A stretch of 64,000 bases of DNA from NCBI RefSeq assembly GCF_030052815.1, contig NC_079496.1, positions 7,571,278 through 7,635,277 on the forward strand, in the 5' to 3' direction. A model generated the notes under the pieces. The model was not told the DNA's origin. It saw nothing but the letters and a program-made list of their open reading frames with translations, and did no database searches. Origin of the DNA: Hevea brasiliensis. Lineage: Eukaryota > Streptophyta > Magnoliopsida > Malpighiales > Euphorbiaceae. Positions 1 to 10,050 of this stretch are shown in pieces. Made by a program: the position numbers and the translations under genes. How positions within the stretch are numbered: position 1 is the stretch's first letter; the number at the start of each line of letters is the position of its first letter.

Positions 1-948
1 TATAAAAAAAATATAAAAACATTGATACACAATAATATTACAAAATAAGATTATGATAAATATAGAAAAATAAAAATATTAATAAACAATTTAAAATTAA
101 ACTTAGTATATAAAAAAAGCATTATTTATTTTAATTATTTCCAAAAATTAAGATTAAATTAAAATAATAATTTTAATTTAAAAATTCAAATAAAGAATTT
201 CATTTAAATTAAAATATAATATTTAATTTTAAATAATTATAAATAAAATAAAATTATTGATGTTATATATATATATATATATATATGCGTTTCATGTGCA
301 CAATAAAGATTTGAGCTTCATGATATTATAATTATATATTTTTTCATTAACAAATTTCATAAATTATCTAATGAAATTATACCTCTTTTTTAATTAACAT
401 GATTTGCTATGTAATTTGTCAGATTTAGCCAAGTTTTAAAGTTTTTAAAATCTCTATATAATATTTCCCAATAAGTTGAACATTTGAACTAACTTTTAAT
501 CTCTTAAAAGTTAATCAATAAGAAATAAAATGGATATGGATATAAGATTAATTACTTATAATAAAATAAAAATTGACATTAAATAAATTAATTGTTTATA
601 TTTAAGAAATATTTATAATTCTTATTTAATTTATTGACCATCTTTTAAATAATAAAAAGAGTATTATATTGAAATATATAACTATTTTTAATTTTTGTTA
701 AGTATACAATGTTTGCTATTAAAATAATATATTAAAAATGAATTTATTTACTAACATTATTTGCACATAAAAAAAATTTTTAGAAAAAATATTATAAAAT
801 TTAAAATAATAATGTTAAAAAAATTTAAATTTTTATATTCATATAATTTTATATTTATAAAATTAACACAAATTTATATTTAATGTTATAAAAAGGTATT
901 GTGTCCGTTTGTGAGTTGTCACGGATAATCATGCTTGTATATACTAAC
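1..948. other. AT-rich intergenic flank, no gene seen
   Basis: Very AT-rich sequence with no supported coding region. The only clear structure is a (TA)n microsatellite at about 263-287. It lies outside the tandem duplication and is not repeated elsewhere in the window. Confidence 0.7.
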
Positions 949-1275
949 ATTGCGTTTGGATCGGAGGAAGGAAAATAATGAGAGAAAAATAAAAAAGATA
1001 ATAATGAAGAGAGGAAAATATATTTTCTCTCTTGTATTTGAATAGAGGAAGAAAAATATCAGAGGGAAAGTTATTTTATGAATAGTAAAATTATAATTTT
1101 ATCCCTAAGTTAAAAAATAAAAACTTATAAAATATAAGAATATATTTGTAATTTTCTATATTTTTCTCCCACTTTCTCTTTATTTTGGAGAGAAATTTGA
1201 AGTGGACAAAAAAATTTTATTTTCCTATCAAATTTTCCTCCCATCTTTATTTTCTATCAATTCAAACACAAAATA
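949..1275. mobile_element. MITE-like element with imperfect terminal inverted repeats
   Basis: The left end (about 951-970, TTGCGTTTGGATCGGAGGAA) is an imperfect reverse complement of the right end (about 1250-1272). The interior is purine-rich on the left (GGAGGAAGGAAAATAA) and pyrimidine-rich on the right (TTTTCCTCCC), so the whole can fold back. It has no coding capacity. The class (hAT-like or other) and target duplication were not resolved. Confidence 0.5.
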
Positions 1276-1329
1276 ATGAATAATAAAATTATTTTCCTCT
1301 CAAATTTTCTTTCTTCATCTTCAACAATA

Positions 1330-1565
1330 TTAATTTTTTTCTTTCAAAAGCATACGCACACATAGGAATAAAAGACTTACTATACCAACACTCGTACCCA
1401 GATAATTGCTGATTGAGCAGAGTCTTGGCAATGCTTATGAACCCATGCACGCACACATCCATAATCGATGTGGGAATCCGAAGGCTCAGCCTCACTGAGC
1501 AACCCCAATGGGCACACCCACTAACTCACGGACCTCAACCACTAGGCCACATTGGGAACTCTCCT
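1330..1565 (-). mobile_element. tRNA-derived SINE candidate
   Basis: On the minus strand the head near 1558-1540 reads TGGCCTAGTGGTTGAGG, which fits the Pol III A-box consensus TRGYNNANNNG. A weak B-box-like CTTCGGATTCCC follows near 1480. The body ends in an A-rich tract near 1335-1350. Its 3' half is repeated at 1580-1735, so this copy seems to have inserted beside an older, 5'-truncated relative. Coding frames here are incidental. Confidence 0.5.
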
Positions 1566-1577
1566 CACCCCTCAGGT

Positions 1578-1738
1578 TTTAGCTTTTTCTTTCAAAGACA
1601 CGCACACACAAGAACATAAAACTTACTGTACCAACAATCACACTCGGGCAATTAATGACTGAGCAAAGCCTTGACAATGCTTATGAACCCATGCACATAC
1701 ACATTCACAACCGATGTGAGAGCCCGAAAGCTCCAACG
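1578..1738 (-). mobile_element. second, 5'-truncated copy of the SINE-like element
   Basis: Direct repeat of about 1335-1475: the same order of CTTTCAAA, GCACACA, ACTTACT, TACCAACA, TTGACAATGCTTATGAACCC and CCGATGTG segments with scattered differences. It lacks the A-box head of the neighbouring copy. Confidence 0.5.
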
Positions 1739-2160
1739 GTATTAATTACACTTTCTAGATGTTTTGCCATACAATATTAATTACCGTCCGGAGAACCTTC
1801 ACCCTCCCTTAGGCATAACTTGCAGAATCTCTTACCCACATTTTAGTCGTATATACTTAAATAAAAAATAAAAAGGTGGGATAATATATCAAAAGATTTA
1901 AAGATATATCATGTAAAAATTATTTTTATTTCTAGTGATAAAATAAAAAAATTATAAAAAAATAAAAACAAAAAAAATAAAGAATCATAGTAGGATAAAT
2001 TGATTATAATATTGTGATTAAAATAGTGAATTATACTTTATTAGAATTAAGTTATTTTAAAATTATTTTTAATAAAAATAATAATAAATAACAATGTAAA
2101 AGTAATATATATATATATATGAAGATTTTTTCAAAATTATATATAATATCGTAATTAATT

Positions 2161-2405
2161 AAACAAAATTAAAAATGTTTAATTACCAAATTATAATTAA
2201 TAAATGAAAATTTTGTGGGCATAATGAAAATTAATTAATATAAAATTCAATAACCGTGGAAAATTTACCCCTTCATTGCCTTTCAAATTTCATGGGTAAA
2301 ATTTTCCATGGTAATCGAATTTTATATTAATTAATCTTCATGGTGCTTACAAAATTTATTAATTATAATTCGGTCACTAAACATTTTTACTAATAAAATA
2401 AAAAT
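2161..2405. mobile_element. Foldback MITE cut by the left edge of the tandem array
   Basis: A long imperfect hairpin. The left arm (about 2161-2268) ends CCGTGGAAAATTTACCCC and the right arm (about 2293-2405) begins GGGTAAAATTTTCCATGG. Longer stretches such as AATTAATATAAAATTC and TTATAATTAATAAA pair in order. The loop is about 23 nt. Only the loop-side tip of the left arm plus the right arm recur at the start of units 2-4 (15160, 30189, 52930), so the duplication breakpoint lies inside this hairpin. Confidence 0.7.
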
Positions 2406-2518
2406 TATGAAATAAAAAATAAAAAATAAGGAGATGCAACAAAGTAAAATAATTACAACACTATTATTACAATAGTGAACTTATATTTTATTGCAAACTA
2501 AAATTGTTTCAAAATTTT

Positions 2519-2519
<1 letters not shown>

Positions 2520-2576
<57 letters not shown>

Positions 2577-2577
2577 G
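2520..2577. repeat. (TAA)n microsatellite
   Basis: About 18 uninterrupted TAA/AAT triplets. The same site differs in length in other units: short at 15415-15434 and about 53184-53203, long at about 30432-30484. It is a fast-evolving marker for telling the units apart. Confidence 0.9.
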
Positions 2578-2699
2578 TTAAGAAGTAATTGAAAATAAAA
2601 TAAAAATTAAAATAAAAAATAATTTAAATATATATAAATAAAAAATAATGGAAAAAAAAGGTAATAAATTATCTTAGAAAAAGAAAGTTTGTAAAAAAA

Positions 2700-3230
2700 A
2701 TAAAAAGAATAGGGGTCCATGTCACTGTTACTGAACAGTGACTTGGGATTTCCTTTTTGCACATATAATATATATAAAAATTCCTTTCTTTAATATTAAA
2801 AAAAAATATGTTATGAATTAAATTAAGTTAGACAATTATTTCTTTTAAGTAGTTAATAATTTTTCTTAAAGAAAAGTAATTAATTTTATTTTGTTGAATA
2901 ACTAAATTACTTTAAAGCAATATTTATATTTTGCAACAGATACATTTAAATGTTAAATTATATAAGTTTTATTGTTTAATATATATAAAATCTATAGGAA
3001 ATAGCCATAAATGAAAAAAAAAAAAGAAAATATTCATCTAAGATGAGTAATTCCACACCCCAACAAAGTAGGACATGTCAATCCAAAATCATCAACAGCG
3101 GAATTTTTTTTTTAAAATGAAACTAGATTAACAAATGGGCATGTTTAGTGCACAAAGGATCTCATACTGAAAAGAAAAAATTAATTAAATTTCAGTAAAG
3201 TTATTGACGATGCTTCTTTGCACCTATTGA
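2700..3230. repeat. Foldback-family arm (unit 1)
   Basis: Single arm of a foldback family. Motifs such as CACACCCCAACAAAGTAGGA and AGATTAACAAATGGGCATG reappear in reverse complement near 10500-10890 and in both arms of the full hairpin in unit 4 (62246-63420). It contains a perfect small hairpin at 2721-2742 (GTCACTGTT, 4-nt loop, AACAGTGAC). No gene. Confidence 0.7.
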
Positions 3231-3627
3231 TTACCACAACAACCAAATTAATTATATTTCCTTGTTTTTTAATCCATTTTCTTTTTTAATGAGTAATTTC
3301 TTTATATTTCTCTCCTCTTAATCAAATTTTAATTTTCTCTTTAGGCCCATATGTGCTCGAAATCCTGTACATATAGCTGATTTGATTGCTTACACCAATA
3401 TTTAGAATGCGCCGTATGCATATATGTTCTTTTGCGGTGGTTAACTTAGCTACTTACTGGATATCTTTTAAAATTGTACAATGCATATTTTCCTTTCATA
3501 TTAAAGTGACAACACAACAAACTCAAAATAAGATATTATATGACCACACCATACATATGTGGTCAGATTGGATAATTAGCAATTTTAGTAATTTTGCTGA
3601 TTAATGAAATCATATATGTGCCAATAA

Positions 3628-3804
3628 GGTGTTAGTTGGATGGTTAACACTGAGACCCGGAGATGGTAAAATTTTAGCTAGGTTTGATTTTGAGGGACAT
3701 CAAATCTCGTTACTTGTCTTTTGGGATTTTTCAAATTATTTCTGGAGATTAGGAGTGATTAGTTTGATGGATAGAGGATACACTTAAAAAGAAAAAAGAA
3801 AAAT
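3628..3804 (+). mobile_element. SINE-like sequence (unit 1)
   Basis: Starts GGTGTTAGTTGGATGGTTAA, resembling the 5' end and A-box region of a tRNA. AGGTTTGATTTTGAGGGA follows about 40 nt later as a possible degraded B-box. The 3' end is an A-rich tail (about 3785-3804). Copies sit at 19080, 33949 and 56853 by unit duplication. Clear target-site repeats were not found, so this is a candidate only. Confidence 0.4.
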
Positions 3805-3809
3805 TCTTG

Positions 3810-4500
3810 CAAAGAAGAATGATATTCTCTACTAATCTTCCACCTCATAGAACACCTCAACAATTTTAGTCATCGTTATAGCATCAGGGCCGAGTGGATC
3901 ATTATTTGTTGCTTCCTAAGCCAATTTTCATTAGAAGATCAAGCTAAAAATTGTTAACATGGATCACATCATTAGTATACACACCAAACCAATATAAGAA
4001 TCTTATTTTATTTTTACTATATTATAAAAATTAGCTATAAATTGAATGTGTCAGTTTTTTTATTGAGTTTCTCATCGAAATAAGTAAAATTATAAAATTA
4101 ATTTTAATTTGAATGAATATCTTATCAGATTTTTATAGAAAGTTATTGTCGAAATTAGGTAAAAATGATTTATTAGTGACTAAATTACACCAATCATCTT
4201 ATATTATTGGTGACCAAATCTTGAATAATTAGAGAATCATAAAAGCAAATTAGATAGAAATTAACACTGAGAAATGGAAAAGAAAAAGGTACACGGATTA
4301 ATTCATTACCAACATGAATGAAAAAGATATTACAATTACATTTATTCAAACCAGACCACCTGCTATAGCAGAGACTTGACCCTAATAAAAAGACAATAAG
4401 TATTAGTACCTTGCATGACTCTGACTCTTAACAACAACACCAATTGATTCGTCTATGGTATGTATGCAAGGTTAATTAAACTAATAACCTCAACTTCACT
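3810..4500. other. Intergenic region and probable 3' UTR of the SIM gene
   Basis: AT-rich, no gene. On the minus strand a canonical AATAAA lies at 4346-4341, about 160 nt beyond the stop codon of the minus-strand gene, and could be its polyadenylation signal. Confidence 0.5.
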
Positions 4501-4503
4501 TCA

Positions 4504-4992
4504 TCAATGGATGCTGTTGCTACTGCAGCTGCTACAGATGTCATCAATATCACCTTCAAAAGAGTCCTCATGTGCACTCACGCTATCATTTTCTTCTCCA
4601 TCACTTTGTGTTAAATCAATCACTTTTGAGGCACCTGCCGAACTATCCTTTTCCTCTCCATCACTTTGTGTTAAATCAATCACTATAGGAGGAGCTTGAA
4701 TCTGCTGCTGCTCAGGCAAAGTTGGTAGAGCACTCTTTATAAGCGAGACTTGAGGTGGTGGCACTTCTGCTACTGTTGATTGGGGAGGAGGTGGTGGAGG
4801 TGCACACAGACAGGTGGCCTCGCCGTTTGGTGGAAGGACACTTGGAAAAATACTTTTTGTCGGACGATCAAAAGACCCCCTTTTGTTGTTTTCTAGTTCG
4901 ATGCCAAATATGACACGGTTACATTTGTCACACAGAATTTGGGTAGATTCTACGGAGTTTCCACAGCTTGAGTTCTGACTAGAGCCAGACAT
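4504..4992 (-). CDS. Small tandem-SIM (SUMO-interaction motif) protein, copy 1
   Basis: Predicted intronless 162-aa protein starting MSGSSQNSS. Visible parts: a CxxC pair at 21-24 (CDKC), a basic stretch near 36-46, C-x-C at 61-63, six prolines at 65-70, more prolines at 78-80, QQQ at 95-97, then two copies of VIDLTQSDGEE. The SIM cores are 104-108 and 124-128, each followed by Ser/Asp/Glu. A second CxxC (CSSC) is at 153-156. VIDLT plus an acidic, phosphorylatable flank is the classical SUMO-binding motif of PIAS and RNF4-type proteins, so non-covalent SUMO binding is a strong inference. No RING or other catalytic domain is present. This ATG was chosen because a further 43 in-frame upstream codons overlap the TATA box. 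The family is not recognised. Confidence 0.72.
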   Translation of the reverse strand: MSGSSQNSSCGNSVESTQILCDKCNRVIFGIELENNKRGSFDRPTKSIFPSVLPPNGEATCLCAPPPPPPQSTVAEVPPPQVSLIKSALPTLPEQQQIQAPPIVIDLTQSDGEEKDSSAGASKVIDLTQSDGEENDSVSAHEDSFEGDIDDICSSCSSNSIH

Positions 4993-5097
4993 GATGATGG
5001 AGAAAAAATGAAAAGTTTGCAAACAAAAATTGGACTTGCAAAAAGAAAAAATAATTTCTAAATGGCTTATGAAGGATGAGGGATCAAGGAGAGTCCG

Positions 5098-5105
5098 TTT
5101 TATAG
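5098..5105 (-). promoter_or_regulatory. TATA box of SIM-protein gene copy 1
   Basis: Minus strand reads CCCTATAAAACGG, a near-ideal plant TATA box, about 106 nt upstream of the MSGSS start codon. Transcription would begin near 5070, giving a 5' UTR of about 75 nt. It is conserved in all four units. Confidence 0.7.
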
Positions 5106-5344
5106 GGATTTTCTTTGTCATCCATAGATCATGAGACCCTTAAAAGGCATATTACCATTTGTGGTTGCATAGCATAGTGTTTGGTTTTCTTATGGCCCAA
5201 GGATTATATGCTACTTCACGATTGTATAATCTCGATCGTCCAAGTGTGAATTTCATATAACTTTTACTTTTATCAACGGCTAAAATTATATACACGTATT
5301 ATCTTACGTAAGCAAAACGTTGTATTTATTTTCAAAAATCTATG

Positions 5345-7520
5345 TGAGATATATTTTCAATTAAAAGAAAGTATTTTGCATATTCAAGATAATGGTAAAA
5401 AAATGAATGTTATAGAAAATGTAATGAGATCCTTTTTGTTGACCCCACAAGCTCAAAGGAGCATAGATTTTGATGATACCAAAACTCAACTAGAATCAAA
5501 CTAACATTGCTTTAAGTGTTGTGTATCTCAAAGAAAAAGGACAAAAGGATTTCATGATGGATTCGTGCTTATGAAGAAAGGATGACATTCTAAGGATAAC
5601 ACAAGACGAAGCAAAAGAGATAAAAGAAGAAAAGGTTACCTTCCAAGGCTGCATTGAAAATCAGAATTAAAGGTACATCTAGTATAGAAATTAGTTTTAA
5701 TTTCTAGAATTACTTGTGAAAAGAATTGAGGAGTAAAAGTCAATGATGCTTATTTTTTAATTCCTCAAAAGATTTTCTTTTTAAATGTCATTATTATTGG
5801 CCTTAAAGTGTTTGACTATGATTTGGTGTAAAGTTTTATAGTTTTGAAAGTTATGCAGAAAAGTTTTCCTGGTATGCTAACTGGTTTGCTACTTATTTTA
5901 GTATGCTAACTGGTTTGCTATTTTCTCAAGTACGCTAACTGTTTCAACTCTGCACAACATCGCAGAAAACGACAAAATAACCGCTATTTTCTTGAAATTC
6001 GTATCTGTAACGTTCAAATGAGTTCTGCAACGGTAAAAAACGTTCCAAAGCTATAAATACACCTTCCTTTGGCCATTTTGCACTTAATGAAAGTCCCTCT
6101 ACTGTTCAAAATCTTTAAAGCTTTCATTCAAAGTGCTCAAAGTGATTTATTGCTCATCATTGGCTTATTTACTCAACGCTTCTTTATAGTTTCTGTTGTA
6201 ATTGAGTGAGAGTGAGTTTTTAAACACATTATTATCATTTGTGAGAGGTCTTTCAAGCACCTATTGAAGCTTGGTTGTGATAAGTGTTTGGGATAACACT
6301 TGGTAGAAGTGTGAAGCTACTTGTAAAAGCTTTGTTGAGAAGATTTGTAAAGGGCTTTGTCTCTTGCCTTGAAAAGAGAAGAATAGTGGAGTGAAGACTC
6401 AAAGTGGGATCTTTGAGAGAGTGGATGTAGGCTAGTTAAAGCCGAACCACTATAAAAATTTCAGTGTTCATTTTCTCAACCCTTGCTCTTTACATTTTTG
6501 CAATTTAGCTTTATGAATGATATGCTTTTGCTGATATGAAAATTGATATCATATGCTGTTGATCTTGTTGCTATCTGAGAAAAATAGTTTCTTGCAAAAT
6601 CTGCGATATCCGATATATTACATTGGTTATCATTGTCTTTGTCGGATAGGATATCCGGTATCTTGCTCTAGTTCTTTGTGATAAAACGTATTCGGTTCTT
6701 GATATATTTCTTGAATGCTTATATAGTCTGTTATATCAAGATTATCGATTGCATACAATTTTAACCTTGAGTCAACTTGTCAATAGAGCTATATTGTTCA
6801 TTTTTCACATTAGTTAATTTAGTTGAACCTAGCTGCAATTTTCAAAGGTTTTGAGCAAGAACCGAAAATTGTTTTTAAAGTCCAATTCACCCCCCTCTTG
6901 GACATATTTTGGGACATCACTTTTCCATATAAAACTTAATCTAATTAAAAAAAATTAATACAATAAGTTTTACCAATTTTTTATTTTTATAATTGGCCTA
7001 ATTATAAAATAAGCTAAACTTTGTGTATTTTGGTGATAAATCTAAAACTTTCTTTTTTTGACACAATAGGCTTAGATTACAAAATTTTATAACAATTTCA
7101 TCTAAATTTTGAAATTAATTTACAAAAAGTATATATCTGTTTTACGTGGCATGCTAGCTGACTTAATTTATTTTAAAAAATCTTAGGGAGATATATTTTC
7201 AATTAAAAGAAAGTATTTTACATAGTCAATATAATGGTAAAAATTAAATGTTTTAAATAATGCAATGATGATATCGCTTTCCATATAAAACTTAAGCTAA
7301 TTAAAAAAAAATTAATACAATAAGATTTACCAATTTTTTATTTTTATAATTGATCTAATTATAAAAAATAAGGTAAACTTTGTGTATTTTGGCGATCAAA
7401 TCTAAAACTTTCTTTTTGGACACAATAGGCTTAGATTTCAAATTTTATAACAATTTCATAAAAATTTTGAAGTTAATTTATGGGAAGTATATAGCATGCT
7501 AGCTGACTTACTTTAGTATA
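5345..7520. repeat. Two-copy tandem repeat of about 350 bp, split by the Copia LTR
   Basis: GATATATTTTCAATTAAAAG and the following 330 bases (including TTTCCATATAAAACTTAA and ATGCTAGCTGACTTA) occur twice. In unit 2 the copies lie at about 20785-21137 and 21138-21480. In unit 1 the first copy is interrupted at 5437. It is non-coding and upstream of the SIM gene. Confidence 0.7.
5437..6919 (+). mobile_element. Copia-type solo LTR, unit 1 only
   Basis: 1,483 bp, beginning TGTTGACCCC and ending GGGACATCA, flanked by the 5-bp duplication CTTTT (5432-5436 and 6920-6924). Units 2-4 have the uninterrupted sequence GATCCTTTTCCATATA (GATTCTTTTCC in unit 3) at this place, proving insertion. A TATA box (TATAAATA) lies at 6052-6059. 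The stretch near the right end, AATTCACCCCCCTCTTGG, is typical of plant Copia LTR ends. No internal region is left, so it is a solo LTR from recombination. It sits about 330 bp upstream of the SIM gene TATA box. Confidence 0.85.
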
Positions 7521-8765
7521 AGTTTATTGGACTATATCAAATCAATTGAAATTAAAACAAAAATTATAATTTCTTCTAAATAAAATTGTAATTATCTAAG
7601 AAAAAAATAATCTAACTTTGAAGATTATTGTGAGCAGATTATTGTGAGAGTTCTCTTGAGATTAATTGTGTTTATGGATAGTAGAACTTTGAACTTGTAA
7701 TGGATAATTTATTTTTATTGATAGTGAAAGATGGCATATCCGTGAATGTAGCCCTGTGTGGGGTGAGTGAATTACGCAAGTAAATATTGATATTTTATCT
7801 ATTTGCTTTGTTTTTTTTTTTTTTTTGTAGTTTACACGCTTTTACAATGTACAACACGAAATAATACCTGAACCCATTTATATATATATATATATAGCAA
7901 TGTACAATGTACAACAATAAAAAGACTTTAAAATAGCAAAACTTTTTTTTTAATTATTTCTTAACATCATTTAAAAGAGTGTTTTCTAAAAAAAATAATT
8001 TCAATTCATTTTTTTTTTTAACTTTCAACCACAATCTTAAACAAAAACGAAGAACAATGTTGAAACCAAGAAAGAAAAAAAACTAGGAGTTGAATCAAAC
8101 GCTGGCTGTATTATCCTAATTAAATAAATTTTAAAATATGAGAAAAAAAAGGAAAAATTTCTCACAATTATTGTGAAATATATATAATAATAAATTTGCA
8201 AGATAAGTATAAAGAGTATAATTTATGTACTTTGTCACATAATAAACAGCTATTTTCTCATTGTGTTCAATTAATTTCATTAATAACTTTCTTTATTGCT
8301 TAGGATATCAATCTAATTTTAGCCTTCCACAAATTCTTATATAAAAATAGTGTCATCATTTTCGTATATGTCTATTTCACCATCTTCCTTCCAAAATTGG
8401 CCATAATGAGAATAGTTCAATGAGCATTAAATTCATCAAATATGTGTTTAGAGAATAGATTATTCTGTATTCTTTTTCATTTCCCCTCAATTATATTAAT
8501 TTTTTTGGTCAAGTAGATGATTATACGCACCTCTTGCACACAGATTTTTTTTTATAAACAAAAATTTTATTAATTAATTAAAAATTTAGAGGAAAAAAAA
8601 ATTAACCTAAACCTAACCAATAGCTTCTCCCTCACACCCAACCTAGATAATTACATGTTTAGTGAAAATTCTTCCCTCTTGTAGACATTAATTAATCCTC
8701 CATCTATGCCCATTGTATAATACATGCTGCCAAAGCTAAATATGGTAAACAAATTACCTATAAAT
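7521..8765. other. AT-rich region without a gene
   Basis: Holds homopolymer tracts, a (TA)n run near 7880-7900 and the breakpoint of an indel: about 1.1 kb present at about 21815-22955 in unit 2 is missing here. Nothing coding is supported. Confidence 0.6.
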
Positions 8766-8818
8766 TAATGGGCATCCTTCAAAACAAAAATATACATATC
8801 CTCTCTCTCTCTTTGTAG

Positions 8819-9061
8819 TCAGCACAGCAAACTTTTGCACACTATCATTGTGGCCCTAAAAGTCCTTATGCTTCTCCACGAATCGACTGTAGAATTTGTA
8901 ACCATGTGTTTATGAGCTCACAAGCACTCATAGATCATATTGAATCTCACATGGCAGACTCAACAAGGCAACCAAGCCTCATACCCTACCAAAGAAACCC
9001 ATTTACCAACCCCTCGTCCCAGACCTTTTTGCCACCAACCTTGCCATTTGCCCGCAAATAG
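8819..9061 (+). CDS. C2H2 zinc-finger exon or gene remnant, unit 1 (open copy)
   Basis: Open frame of 80 residues directly after a splice-acceptor-like tract (CTCTCTCTCTTTGTAG, ending 8818). It encodes one plant-type finger at residues 24-44: C-x2-C-x12-H-x3-H with SSQALIDH, a variant of the plant QALGGH signature, preceded by HYHC at 8-11. Such single-finger proteins are usually DNA-binding transcription factors. The frame stops at 9059-9061. Readable protein continues in the next frame (RYNLPSNFQERNP), which suggests a frameshift cut off the original C-terminus. No first exon is recognised; an ATG at 8768 is in frame but the TAG of the acceptor intervenes. Units 2-4 carry a stop just before the finger. 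This is either a spliced exon or an ageing pseudogene. Confidence 0.5.
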   Translation, partial: SAQQTFAHYHCGPKSPYASPRIDCRICNHVFMSSQALIDHIESHMADSTRQPSLIPYQRNPFTNPSSQTFLPPTLPFARK

Positions 9062-9584
9062 ATATAATTTGCCTTCTAATTTCCAAGAAAGAAACCCTAT
9101 CTTCAGTGCAGCATCCCCACTGGCTTCTTTCTTTACGGCCAACCTCATAGTTGTCAATTTCATTGCTAGGTGTAACGAACAACTACACAATTGGTTCACA
9201 ACAGGTACCTTTTCCTTATCAACCGCATGAGCTTGCATAAGTACCGTGCAGTGGAACACGTTGAGTGAAGTTCCACGAAGTTAAGATAGTGATCTTTTTT
9301 AGGCCACAACATTATTAAAATTTGTTGAGTGATTTGTATAAGAGAAAAATAATTAGTGCATATAATTTTTTTTTTTTGAGTTTTTAATTTATATAAATAT
9401 GATTTTCACGATATTATGCAACCCAACCATATATATAGTAGTGGTCATCTAATATCTTAATTAGAGTTTGTTGTGTTGTCACTTAAAAATGTGATGTACA
9501 ATTCTATAAAGATATCCAATTGTTTGGCTACTTTATTAGTTTTATATTACATTCATTTCTCATGTCTTTTAAGAAATATTTCCA

Positions 9585-10050
9585 CTTCTTCTCACTCTTC
9601 AATTATTTATTTATTTTTTTACAATTCTCATGATTAGTGGTCCATTGATCACAATCATACCATGTCAGACCACTTTGAGATGTTCCTAGTCTTTTTTTCT
9701 TTCAATTTTCAAATATAGCTCTTATTCCCTTCTCTAATATTAAAAAAAATATATATATATTATGAATCAATAAACTAGACAATTATATTTTTAAGTAGTT
9801 AATTCTTAAAAAAAAAAGAATTAACTACTTAAAAAAAAGTTCTAGCTTACTGATTCATAACATAATTTTTTTTTTTGTTTTTAATGTTAGAGAAGGGAAT
9901 TATGAGAGCTATATTTGAAAATTGAAAAGAAAAAAGTCAAGATTTGGCTAGGAACATGTCAAAGTGATCGTGGTGAATGGACCACTAATCATTGGAATTG
10001 TAAAAAAAAAAAATAAATAAAAATAGGAGTGAGAATAAGTGCAAATATAG
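9585..10050. mobile_element. Foldback hairpin (centre-deleted form), unit 1
   Basis: Arms of roughly 220 bp pair across a centre near 9811. The inner palindrome is AAGTAGTTAATTCTT, about 8 A, AAGAATTAACTACTT (9793-9830). Farther out, AATTTTCAAATATAGCTCTTA pairs with its complement, and AGTGGTCCATTGATC pairs with GAATGGACCACT. Unit 4 has the same element with about 750 bp more in the middle, so this is an internally deleted form. If transcribed it would give a long double-stranded RNA. Confidence 0.75.

Noticed and set aside
3386..3604. 72-codon frame (also at 18838, 33707, 56611) starting MLTPIF
   Set aside because: Conserved only because the unit is duplicated; no recognisable protein, AT-driven composition, no promoter or splice context.
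8960..9259. Minus-strand frame of 99-113 codons opposite the zinc-finger exon (also near 23998, 38909, 61596)
   Set aside because: Antisense shadow of the zinc-finger sequence; the finger motif on the plus strand explains the base pattern.
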